This document shows, in pieces, positions 8,838-16,596 of a stretch of DNA of 24,506 nt. The DNA is from UBA5078 sp041175045 (lineage in GTDB: Bacteria > Pseudomonadota > Gammaproteobacteria > Pseudomonadales > Pseudohongiellaceae): the NCBI GenBank assembly GCA_041175045.1, contig JBEDFR010000094.1, forward strand, positions 1 to 24,506, written 5' to 3'. The notes beneath the pieces were generated by a model. It was given only the letters and a program-made list of their open reading frames with translations, did no database searches and was not told where the DNA came from. The position numbers and the translations under genes were made by a program. Position 1 is the first letter of the stretch; every line of letters begins with the position of its first letter.

Positions 8838-11143
8838 GACAGGCCCTTGAATCGACGCGCGACCCAGTCGGCGCACAGCAGCAGGATCAGCAGGAACAGC
8901 AGGGCCGGGGTATCCCACAGGTCTTCCTGCACTTCCACGGAGTAGGCATTGGGGGTGTAGGTGATGTCGTTCACCAGCGTCGAAGATTGCTCCAGGTCGT
9001 AGTAGCGCCCGGCACTGACTTCAGCAATGCGCTCCAGCAGAGCGGTGTCGCGGCCGGCCGAGGTGAATTCGCGCAGGGAGGGCGTGACGACGAAGGCACT
9101 CATGCGCTCCGTGTCGCTGCGATCCGCCTCGCCTGCTGCGCTGGGCACATCCACCAGCAGATTGAACACGCCTTCGTTCTGCACCTCGAAGCTGGTGCGG
9201 TAGACGCCGTCACGGTCGATGTCCCACTCCATGGCGGCATCCAGCAGCTCGCCCTGGGGGCCGGTCAGATGCACCCATACCGACGCGTTGTTGTCGGGTT
9301 GGTAATTGATGTCGCGAACGGTGGCGGTGACTTCGACGCGATCGCCCACGTGATAGAACTCGCGGTCAAATTCGATGGTGACGCGTTCGAGCGCGGACAC
9401 CGAGAGCCAGCGCAGCAGCTGGCGCCAGATGCGCTCGTGAGACTGGTCCTCCGCCGGCATCATCATCTGCCAGCGCCAGGTGCTGGCACTGGTGATGGTC
9501 ATACTGCGTCCGCTGCCATAGCGCTGCATGGCGATGATCGGCAAAGCCTGATTCTGGAACTGCAGCGCATTGTGCTCCATCAGCACGGTGGCGCCGGGCT
9601 TGGCGCGACCAGTCACGTAGGCGCCCTGCAGATCGGGCATGGCGGCCCAGAGGCGACGGTTCTCCGCGTCGTCACTGTGCAGACGCAACAACTCCGAGAA
9701 CTCGCCCGCTGTGGTCAGCTTCGGCGTGAAGATCTCGCCGGTCAGATGCGTGCCACGCGTGATGCCGCCCTGCAGGTCCTGCGGCAGCACGGTGGATGGC
9801 ACCAGGGTCACGGGCAGGATCTCAGCCAGCACGCTGTCGACGAATTCGTCCTGCAGCATGCCGGCCACCAGCAGGCCGCCGCCGCGTTCGGCGACAAAAT
9901 CCTGTAGCATCTCGAGCTGTTCGTCCGTGAGGAAGTCGCGGTCGATGTCGCCCAGGATCACCGCCTCGTACTGATAAAGCTCCTCGCGCGATTGGGGAAA
10001 ACCGGCTGACAACTCGAGCGCAGACTCGATGCCCTGGCGGTAGAACTTGCCCGGACCTGTCTGCAGATAGGTGGCCAAGCGCAGCGAGGTATCGCCCTCC
10101 ACCGCGCGGCGGATGAACTTGTATTCGTTGCGCGGATGGCCGTCGACATACAGCACGTCCAGTGCCGAGCGCTCGGAATTATCGACAAGGAAGCTGTAGC
10201 GGTTGTTCTGCAGGACGATCTCGCCTTCCTGTTCCGCTACCTGCAGCGTGTAGACGATGGCTTCGCGACGCTCCGGCTCCAGCTCGATGCTGACGCGGCG
10301 CGTGGAATTGTCGTCGCCCAGCACCACCTGCTGCGTGGTCACCACTGTCTCGCCATCGAGCACGGCCACTTCGACGGAACGATTGGCGTAGCCCTGGTTG
10401 CTCAGAGCCATGTCCACATTGAAGACCGAGCCTTCCAGCACCGTTCGGGCCGCCACCACGTCCACGATGCCGACGTCGCGAGGAATATTTTCCTGCCCCA
10501 CGCCCACAGTGAACACCGGGATCTCGCGGGCACCGAAGCTCTGGGCACGCGGCAGTGGATCGACGCCTTCGTTGTCGGCCCCGTCGCTGATCAGCAGGAC
10601 GCCGCCCAGGGCCAGACCGCTCAGCTGTTCGTCGACATACTGCAGGGCCTGATCCAGCGAGGAGGCCGTGCCGGCCGCGGTAAGGGCCTCGGGCTCGGAG
10701 ACACGCTGAGTGTTCTTGTCGAAACGGAAAATACGCACCTGGAACGTGTCACCCAGACCCTCGACAATGCCGGCGTTGCCGTAGAGCAGCTCGCTGACTG
10801 CTGCCGCCCGGGTCCGGGAACCCGCCAGATCGGGGATGCTCATGCTTTGAGAATCATCGACCAGGATGGCGAGGTAGGTCTCCTGGGGCACGACCTGCTC
10901 AGTGGTAACAACAGGTCGCAGCAGACAGAGAAAGAGCAGGATCAGCACCAGAGAACGCAGCGTGATGAGAGACATTTTCCAGGCTGGCGAGAGCGCACGC
11001 GTGGTCTTGCGATAAGACCACCAGACTGCGCCGACCAGGACCACCACAAGCAGCAGGGCGAGCCAGGGACTGAGGGCGTAGGCGAAGGTGAAACGCCCCT
11101 GCTCGATGGCTTCCAGGTAGTGTTGGTCCAGAATGAAGTTCAT
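8834..11143 (-). CDS. Membrane vWA protein with GATase-like domain
   Basis: A 769-residue membrane protein. Transmembrane segments are at about 26-43 and 58-76, then a vWA domain with an intact metal site: DDSQS at 96-100, Ser/Thr near 160-163 and Asp188 in VLLISDGADNEG. A middle beta-rich segment leads to a glutamine-amidotransferase-like domain (about 328-455: VLYVDGHPRNEYKFI, EAVILGDID, RGGGLLVAGM), in which the elbow Cys and the His/Glu partners are not apparent. A beta-sandwich follows and a final transmembrane helix is at about 745-760 (ALLFLLILLLCADW). The ATG is only 2 bases after the DUF4175 stop with no good ribosome site, so it is probably translated by coupling. Database names for such proteins often say glutamine amidotransferase, but enzymatic activity is unlikely here. 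A membrane partner of the MoxR ATPase is the best inference. Confidence 0.88.
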   Translation of the reverse strand: MNFILDQHYLEAIEQGRFTFAYALSPWLALLLVVVLVGAVWWSYRKTTRALSPAWKMSLITLRSLVLILLFLCLLRPVVTTEQVVPQETYLAILVDDSQSMSIPDLAGSRTRAAAVSELLYGNAGIVEGLGDTFQVRIFRFDKNTQRVSEPEALTAAGTASSLDQALQYVDEQLSGLALGGVLLISDGADNEGVDPLPRAQSFGAREIPVFTVGVGQENIPRDVGIVDVVAARTVLEGSVFNVDMALSNQGYANRSVEVAVLDGETVVTTQQVVLGDDNSTRRVSIELEPERREAIVYTLQVAEQEGEIVLQNNRYSFLVDNSERSALDVLYVDGHPRNEYKFIRRAVEGDTSLRLATYLQTGPGKFYRQGIESALELSAGFPQSREELYQYEAVILGDIDRDFLTDEQLEMLQDFVAERGGGLLVAGMLQDEFVDSVLAEILPVTLVPSTVLPQDLQGGITRGTHLTGEIFTPKLTTAGEFSELLRLHSDDAENRRLWAAMPDLQGAYVTGRAKPGATVLMEHNALQFQNQALPIIAMQRYGSGRSMTITSASTWRWQMMMPAEDQSHERIWRQLLRWLSVSALERVTIEFDREFYHVGDRVEVTATVRDINYQPDNNASVWVHLTGPQGELLDAAMEWDIDRDGVYRTSFEVQNEGVFNLLVDVPSAAGEADRSDTERMSAFVVTPSLREFTSAGRDTALLERIAEVSAGRYYDLEQSSTLVNDITYTPNAYSVEVQEDLWDTPALLFLLILLLCADWVARRFKGLS
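8844..8848 (-). promoter_or_regulatory. Ribosome binding site deciding the caspase-like start
   Basis: AAGGG on the minus strand lies 6 bases before the ATG at 8837. Together with the ATGA stop/start overlap and the signal peptide it selects this start over the upstream in-frame codon at 8918. Confidence 0.6.
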
Positions 11144-11145
11144 CG

Positions 11146-14100
11146 TCAGGGCGCCGTGCCGCCTGCCCCGTTGTTCTCGGACAGCACGCGATAGTACTCC
11201 TCGACAAGGCGGCGGTATTGATCGGGTACGTCTTCGTCAGCCGAGGCGTAGAGTTTCTGATTGACGCGGTCAAGCTCTGCCTGCGCGCGCAGCGTGGCTT
11301 CCAACTCCATGATCGGTTGCAGCAGAGCTTCAAACAGCTCCGGCTGACTCAGGAAGTCCTCGATGCCTTGACGGGTGATCTCGCTGCGAATGGAGCGGGC
11401 ATTGCCAAGCGCCAGCGTGGTGCCGCCCGTGCCCGGGCGACCGTCGCCGCCCCCGGCATTCTGGCCCTGCTGTGCCTGCCCCTGCTGTCCGCCGGACTGC
11501 TGCCCGCCTTGCTGCCCACCCTGACTCTGCTGCCCCGGCTGGCCGGGCTGACCACCCTGTGCCAGCTGACCGCGCTGGGCTGCAGTGCGCTCGGCCATCT
11601 GCTGCTGTTGCAGCTGTTCGGCCAGTTGCTGGGAGAGTTGCTGAGAACGTTCAAGCTGCTGTCGCATCTGGGCAATCGAGGCGGCGCTCTGATCGCCACC
11701 ATTCAAGTCCTGCACCTGGTTCCGCAAGGCCTGCATCTGCTCCATCAGCTCCGCCGCGTCGCGCGCCGCCTGCTGGATCGGGTCGGCCGAGCGCGGCTGG
11801 TTGACAGAGTTCATGGCCTGCAGGCTGGCACCCAGCTCCTCGAGTGAGTCACCGACTTCCCGTTCCAGATCAACGGCAAGATTGACCATGCCGTTGCTGA
11901 GCACGCGGCCGCTGGTGTCCATGGTCTCGCGCAAGGGACGAATGGCGCGGCTGGCCTGCTGGGCCTGGGATAGCAACTGCTGATCCTCGTTCTCGCCCCG
12001 CGCGATGATGGCACGCAGCATCTTTTCTATCTCTTCCAGTTCGCGGCGCTGCTGCTGCTGTTCGGCCACCAGCTCCTGCAACTCCTCGTTGCTGCGGGCT
12101 GTCTGCCGGGTCTGACCCAGGCCCTGCTGCCGATTGGCCGCTTCCAGTGCCTGCTGCAGTTCACGCTGATCCTCCAGCAGTTGCTGCCCGCGCTGGGCAG
12201 CGTTCTGCGCCAGCTGACTCACGGAGGTGGTCTGCTCGGCCCGCATCTGGCGCTGCTGCTCGCGCAGACTCTCCAGTGCGCGCTGGCTGCGAGCAGCCGC
12301 CTGGGCGGGGGACTCTGCCTGAGCCGCTTCGGCCATCTGTTGCGCAGCGCGCTCCAGCTGGCTCTGTCCGCTCTGTCCTGCGGACTGCTGGGCGGTCTGC
12401 TGCTGCCCTGGCGACGACTGCCCGCCTGAGGCCCCTGCCTGCTGGGATTGGCCGTTCTGCTGGGACTGCCCGGACTGCTGAGACTGGCCGACCTGACCAC
12501 CCTGCTGCCCCTGCGCACCCGGCTGCTGCTGACTCTGCTGGCTGCGTTGACCACCCTGCTGCCGCGCCAGTTGCTGGGCGAGCTGCTGCACTTCCTGACT
12601 CAGCTGCTCCTGTTCACGCTGCAGACGTTCCAGTTCCCGCCGACGCTGCTCTTCGTTCATGGCCTCGAGACGACGGGCCAGATCGCGCTGGGCACGCGTC
12701 AGACCTTCCTGACGCCGGGCAAGCTCTTCCAGCTTGTTCTCTTCCTCGGTGGCCTGCCCTCCGCCACCGCCGCCGGCACTCTGCGGCGTCTCATAACGGT
12801 TCTCGAGCTGACCCATTTCCATCTCGAACAGTTCGCGCAAATCCTCGCGCTCCTGCTGGGCGCCGCCGCCCCCACCGCCGCCACCGGCCTGCTGGGTGCT
12901 GATGTCGGTGCGATTGATCTCGGCCTCGGCCTTGAGCACGTACTGCAGCGCCACCTGCTCGGGCTTGAGGGCACTGGTGACCTGCTGTTTCTCGAGTTCG
13001 GCGATCGCCAGGTTCATCTGCTCGATGGCGAGCTGCAGGTTCATCACCGCGTTGTCATAGCTGTCATCGGAAAAATTCAGGCGCTCGGCCAGACGGTCGA
13101 TGGACTGCTGGGCGCGTGTGGTGGCCTCGGCCTGGGACTCCGCGATGACACGGATGTCGTCGGCCAGCGTGGCGGGATCGGTGTCGATGGGCAGATTGCG
13201 CAGCTTCCAGGTGGCCGCAATGATGTCCTTCTGCAGGGTCACCAGCGCGCTGCTCTCGCCGCCCTGTTGCCCGCCTCCGCCGCCTCCCCCGCCCTGCTGT
13301 CCACCGGCCCGGCGGAACTCCTGATCGGTGGGAATGACCTGCAGGAAATAGATGTCGGAGACTACCTGGGCGGGGCCGCTCAGCCCGTTGTTGTCGGCCA
13401 GGGTGAGGTAATAGCTGACAAAGTCTCCCGGGGCGACGCCCAGGTCCTCCAGGTAGAGCATCTCGGCGCCGGAGATGCTGCGGGTCTGCTCCTGCGGCAG
13501 GAAGTCCACCGCCACTTCGTCACTGCCCACCACGTTGTAGTGCAGATTGAATTCGCTCAGTCCATAGTCGTCGCTGGCGTCGACTTCCAGCACCACTTCT
13601 TCCAGCGGCATCACATCGGTGTCACGCCCCGGGCTGCGCAGAACCAGTTCCGGCGGCAGATCGGGAATGGCACGGATGTAGTAGTCGGCCGGGTCCTGGC
13701 TTTCCAGGTCCTCGAAGTCGCGGGCCACGATGCGATAGACGCCGTCAGCGGCCACGGTGAAGCTGGCCGTGCCCGTGCTGCCATCGATGCTCAGGGGAAT
13801 GCTGGCGTAGCCGGAGCCTTCCTGGAACTCTATGCTGGCGGTCTCGATGGGCTTGTTGAAGCTGACCTGCAGGCTGACCTGGGTGCCTTCGGGCACCAGC
13901 ATGTCGCCGGCATCCTCTTCGGTGTTGTCCTCGATGCCGGTGTAGTCGGGGTATTCATAGGCCACCTCGATCGTCTCGACGCGGGGCAGGTCGTACACGG
14001 TGATGCGGAACTGCTCCGAACGCTGCTCGCCGTTCTGCTCGAAATTGACGTAGTAGACCAGACTCTCCTGCACCGAGGGCAGGAAATAGCTGTAGCTGGC

Positions 14101-14886
14101 ACTGTCACTGCCACTGGCCTCCTGGGGCATGCTCAGGTCCTGCCAGTTGACGTTGTCGCTCTGGATGCGCAACTGGATCTCACTGGGCATGGCGTTGGTG
14201 ACGCGGGCCACGATGGTGGCCGACTCGCCGCGCTGCATGGAGATGTCGCCGGGCTCCAGGCTGATCAGAATCTCGCGCGCGGGCTCCTGCACCGCGATCT
14301 CTACCTGCGGCTCGCTACTAAAGGGCCAGAATAGTCTGCTGGCAGCAGACAGCATGACTTCGGAGAGCATCAAAGCCGCGACAGCGACGCCGAAAGCAGC
14401 CGTTGCTGCGCCAAGGGAAATCCAGGGCGTCTTTGACTCTGCGACCTGCTCGACGCGGGCCTGCTGCTCCTGGACGTGGGCTTCGGCGTCCGCCCACAGC
14501 TGTCGCACGAACTGACGGGAGACGCCGGGGCGGCCGGCACCCTGCTCGTCCGAGGTGAATTCCAGCGAGGTCAGCAGGCGCTGTTCAAGATCGGGAATGC
14601 GATCTTCCACAAAGTGCGCCAGGGACTGGTCATCCCCCTGCAGTCGGCGCAGTCGGCCGGCCGTGACCCAGACCGCGGCTGCGATGCCGCCAAGCAGTAG
14701 CACGAAGAGCAGCACCGACCCAGTGCGACCCGGGTTCAGCAAAGCCTCGACGCCGGCCAGCACAAACGTCCACGCGACGATGGCAATGACGGCGAGACTG
14801 ACATGATGCAGCGTGTGCAATCGAGTGCGACGACGACGGATGGTGCTGAGGGTATGGCGCAGGTTTTCGAGGGTGGGAGATGCCAT
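11146..14886 (-). CDS. DUF4175 family membrane protein, Gln/Gly-rich
   Basis: A 1246-residue protein, first gene of the operon. Three membrane segments lie at about 29-50, 56-76 and 155-178. Residues about 195-540 look like extracytoplasmic beta-sandwich repeats (segments such as ISLEPGDISMQRGESATI and VSLQVSFNKPI). The C-terminal half is largely predicted coiled coil rich in Gln, Glu, Arg and Leu, broken by poly-Gly runs and two long Gln/Gly/Ser tracts. The last about 80 residues return to ordinary composition (LSQPELFEALLQPIMELEA). I chose the ATG at 14886 with AAGAAG upstream; an in-frame TTG at 14910 would add eight residues. DUF4175 proteins occur with MoxR, DUF58 and DUF4159 genes, so the neighbourhood supports the call. 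The role is unknown; the architecture suggests a membrane-anchored periplasmic scaffold. Confidence 0.88.
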   Translation of the reverse strand: MASPTLENLRHTLSTIRRRRTRLHTLHHVSLAVIAIVAWTFVLAGVEALLNPGRTGSVLLFVLLLGGIAAAVWVTAGRLRRLQGDDQSLAHFVEDRIPDLEQRLLTSLEFTSDEQGAGRPGVSRQFVRQLWADAEAHVQEQQARVEQVAESKTPWISLGAATAAFGVAVAALMLSEVMLSAASRLFWPFSSEPQVEIAVQEPAREILISLEPGDISMQRGESATIVARVTNAMPSEIQLRIQSDNVNWQDLSMPQEASGSDSASYSYFLPSVQESLVYYVNFEQNGEQRSEQFRITVYDLPRVETIEVAYEYPDYTGIEDNTEEDAGDMLVPEGTQVSLQVSFNKPIETASIEFQEGSGYASIPLSIDGSTGTASFTVAADGVYRIVARDFEDLESQDPADYYIRAIPDLPPELVLRSPGRDTDVMPLEEVVLEVDASDDYGLSEFNLHYNVVGSDEVAVDFLPQEQTRSISGAEMLYLEDLGVAPGDFVSYYLTLADNNGLSGPAQVVSDIYFLQVIPTDQEFRRAGGQQGGGGGGGGQQGGESSALVTLQKDIIAATWKLRNLPIDTDPATLADDIRVIAESQAEATTRAQQSIDRLAERLNFSDDSYDNAVMNLQLAIEQMNLAIAELEKQQVTSALKPEQVALQYVLKAEAEINRTDISTQQAGGGGGGGGAQQEREDLRELFEMEMGQLENRYETPQSAGGGGGGQATEEENKLEELARRQEGLTRAQRDLARRLEAMNEEQRRRELERLQREQEQLSQEVQQLAQQLARQQGGQRSQQSQQQPGAQGQQGGQVGQSQQSGQSQQNGQSQQAGASGGQSSPGQQQTAQQSAGQSGQSQLERAAQQMAEAAQAESPAQAAARSQRALESLREQQRQMRAEQTTSVSQLAQNAAQRGQQLLEDQRELQQALEAANRQQGLGQTRQTARSNEELQELVAEQQQQRRELEEIEKMLRAIIARGENEDQQLLSQAQQASRAIRPLRETMDTSGRVLSNGMVNLAVDLEREVGDSLEELGASLQAMNSVNQPRSADPIQQAARDAAELMEQMQALRNQVQDLNGGDQSAASIAQMRQQLERSQQLSQQLAEQLQQQQMAERTAAQRGQLAQGGQPGQPGQQSQGGQQGGQQSGGQQGQAQQGQNAGGGDGRPGTGGTTLALGNARSIRSEITRQGIEDFLSQPELFEALLQPIMELEATLRAQAELDRVNQKLYASADEDVPDQYRRLVEEYYRVLSENNGAGGTAP
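12436..12489 (-). repeat. Three 18-bp imperfect tandem repeats
   Basis: Three consecutive 18-bp units (12436-12453, 12454-12471, 12472-12489) each encode a Gly-Gln-Ser-Gln-Gln plus one variable residue (Ser, Asn or Ala). On the plus strand the units share CTGCTG-GA-TG-CC with a few substitutions. They sit in the larger Gln/Gly/Ser-rich coding stretch of about 12358-12566 in the DUF4175 gene and look like recent in-frame expansion. Confidence 0.75.
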
Positions 14887-14999
14887 GTCGATTCTTCTTG
14901 TCTCTGCCAAAACGTGAGGGAAACCAGCGTTTCAAGACCTTGCCGCATTCCGGAAAATGCCCCCGACAGGGCCTGCTCCTGTGCCGACGGGATGACCCC

Positions 15000-15029
15000 A
15001 CTATCCCACTAACTCCGCAGCGAAAGCAA
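15000..15029 (-). promoter_or_regulatory. Weak candidate promoter of the MoxR/vWA operon
   Basis: On the minus strand TTGCTT (24-29 of 15000s) and GATAGT (15000-15005) are separated by 18 bases, placing a start near 14993 and leaving a leader of about 107 bases before the ATG at 14886. The -35 box matches consensus at only three positions, so this is a suggestion. Confidence 0.22.
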
Positions 15030-15288
15030 GCAAGCACGAGTCTGAAGGGGAGACCGCGGGGACTGTCCAAGTCTTTCCGCGGGGCTCAGGAATTCCCCCG
15101 CAGAGCCGCCAGTCGATGCAGGCGCTCCACGCCTGCCAGTGTGGTCGACTGGTGGTTGAAAAAGATCCGCGCGAGCTGTTTGCAGAGATCGGATCGCTCG
15201 AGGATGACCCCTCGAGATGGCGGAGGCAGCCGCGTATTTTCCCCGGCCCGAGCACAGAGTGTTCCCCCACGTTGCGCTGTGACACGGT

Positions 15289-15317
15289 TTGACCGAGCTG
15301 AGCGAGGCCGTTAGATT
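15289..15317 (+). promoter_or_regulatory. Candidate sigma-70 promoter of the DUF3524 gene
   Basis: TTGACC at 15289-15294 and TAGATT at 15312-15317 are spaced by exactly 17 bases (5 of 6 and 4 of 6 matches to consensus). Transcription would begin near 15324, giving a leader of about 24 bases before the ATG at 15348. Confidence 0.45.
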
Positions 15318-15347
15318 GCATGGGTTTCACGTCCTCTGGATACCTTC

Positions 15348-16484
15348 ATGAAAGCCCTGCTTCTGTCTCCCTACGACGCCGGCAGCCACCGTGTCTGGCG
15401 GGAAAATCTATATGCCATGTTGCCAGAGATATCCTGGACCACGCTGGTACTGCCACCCCGTTACTTCGCATGGCGCGTGCGCGGCAACAGCCTGAGCTGG
15501 GCATTCACGCACCGTGCTGCACTCACACAGCAGCACGACTTCCTGCTCTGCACCTCGATGACGGACCTCTCGGCCTTGCGCGGTTTCGTCCCGCCGCTGG
15601 GGCGACTCCCCACCATTGTCTACTGCCATGAAAACCAGTTTGCCTATCCAGAGAATCCGCAGTCGCCAGTCAAGAATCCCGTGGAGCCGCAGGTGCTAAG
15701 CCTCTACACGGCGCTGTGCGCCGACCGCCTCGTCTTCAACAGCGAATGGAATCGCAGCAGTTTCCTGCAGGGGGCTTCGACCTTGCTGCGCAAGCTGCCG
15801 GACGAAGTGCCCGATGGCCTGCAGGAGCGACTGGCTCGCAGTGTCGTGCTGCCGGTTCCGCTGGACGCCTCGCTATGGCAACCACGGCCGACGCCGGGGG
15901 AATCCGACGTGCTGAACATCGTCTGGAATCATCGCTGGGAATTCGACAAGGGGCCGGCGCTGCTGCTGGCCATCGTGGAGGCTCTATTGCAGCGACGCGT
16001 GCGTTTCCGGCTGCACCTGCTTGGCCAGCAGTTCCGCCAGTCACCGCCAGAGTTCGGCGCACTGCAGGCGCGGCTGGCGCGCTGGCATGCCGAGTCGAAC
16101 ATCAGCCCCGGTCACACCGGCTTCGTGGCCGAGCAGCCAGCCTATCGCCAGCTTCTGGCGAGAAGTGACGTGGTGTTGAGCACCGCCCTGCATGATTTCC
16201 AGGGGCTCGCCCTGCAGGAGGCCAGCGCGCTGGGCTGCGCCGCCCTCGCACCCGCGCGGCTGGTCTATCCGGAGTACCTCGACTCAGAACAGCTCTATCA
16301 GGGCACAGGCCCGCTGGCCGAGCAGGCGCATAGCGCGGCTGCACGACTGGCCGAATGGGCACAGCGCAAAACAGTCGGTCTGCCACTGCCAGTGGTCGAT
16401 TTACGCGCCTGCCACCCTGACACCCTGCGATCCGCTTATGCACAACTGATTCATTCGCTGTTCAGCCCACCCGCAGCAGCCTGA
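15348..16484 (+). CDS. DUF3524 glycosyltransferase (tRNA-queuosine mannosyltransferase-like)
   Basis: A 378-residue cytoplasmic protein with no signal peptide. The DUF3524 N-terminal domain is recognised by SPYDAGSH at 7-14, TIVYCHENQFAYP at 89-101 and LVFNSEWNRSSFL at 128-140; then WNHRWEFDKGP at 193-203 begins a GT4-like nucleotide-sugar domain (GHTGFVAEQPAYRQLLARSDVVLSTA split over about 255-285). The vertebrate homologue QTMAN (GTDC1) transfers mannose to queuosine in tRNA-Asp. In bacteria the acceptor is not established, and bacterial tRNA-Asp commonly carries glutamyl-queuosine. It has its own promoter candidate and only a weak ribosome site (CTCTGGA). The next gene follows after 112 bases on the same strand. 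Family identity is firm; the tRNA substrate here is inference. Confidence 0.88.
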   Translation: MKALLLSPYDAGSHRVWRENLYAMLPEISWTTLVLPPRYFAWRVRGNSLSWAFTHRAALTQQHDFLLCTSMTDLSALRGFVPPLGRLPTIVYCHENQFAYPENPQSPVKNPVEPQVLSLYTALCADRLVFNSEWNRSSFLQGASTLLRKLPDEVPDGLQERLARSVVLPVPLDASLWQPRPTPGESDVLNIVWNHRWEFDKGPALLLAIVEALLQRRVRFRLHLLGQQFRQSPPEFGALQARLARWHAESNISPGHTGFVAEQPAYRQLLARSDVVLSTALHDFQGLALQEASALGCAALAPARLVYPEYLDSEQLYQGTGPLAEQAHSAAARLAEWAQRKTVGLPLPVVDLRACHPDTLRSAYAQLIHSLFSPPAAA

Positions 16485-16511
16485 CTGCAGCAGACTCAGG
16501 GGAGAATCTTC

Positions 16512-16541
16512 TTGAACGCGGCGCTGCCGAAACGCTACAGT
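16512..16541 (+). promoter_or_regulatory. Candidate promoter of the MltB-like gene
   Basis: TTGAAC at 16512-16517 and TACAGT at 16536-16541 with an 18-base spacer, in the 112-base gap before the transglycosylase gene. A start near 16548 would leave a leader of about 49 bases. Boxes are moderate, so the gene might instead be read through from upstream. Confidence 0.32.
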
Positions 16542-16596
16542 TCGGCCCGACCGGACACAGCCTGCGGGCAGACCGCCACTTCCTATCGGAGCCAAA

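Larger units (their letters stand above)
14887..15347. other. Divergent intergenic region, no convincing gene
   Basis: This 461-base gap separates the minus-strand operon from the plus-strand glycosyltransferase gene, so it should hold both promoters. Open frames exist on both strands (for example 14880-15314 plus), but their translations are Arg/Ser/Pro-rich, have no recognisable domain and lack good ribosome sites. Visible structure: a direct repeat CCGCGGGG at 15054-15061 and 15077-15084, and a possible 6-bp stem GCGGGG (15079-15084) with CCCCGC (15096-15101) over an 11-base loop. On the minus strand this lies upstream of the candidate operon promoter. I see no tRNA-like or riboswitch-like fold that I would defend. 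Confidence 0.6.

Noticed and set aside
8838..8918. 27-residue N-terminal extension of the caspase-like protein
   Set aside because: It lies inside the upstream vWA gene and would bury the signal peptide; the ATG at 8837 has a ribosome site and an ATGA overlap.
12448..14334. 628-codon open frame on the plus strand
   Set aside because: Antisense to the DUF4175 gene; its Leu-rich start simply mirrors the CAG/CAA glutamine codons on the other strand.
14880..15314. Possible small gene in the divergent spacer
   Set aside because: Arg/Ser/Pro-rich translation, no ribosome site, overlaps the DUF4175 start and the promoter region of the next gene.
15001..15330. 109-codon minus-strand frame in the divergent spacer
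   Set aside because: No recognisable domain, mixed low-information composition, and it covers the likely promoter of the plus-strand gene.
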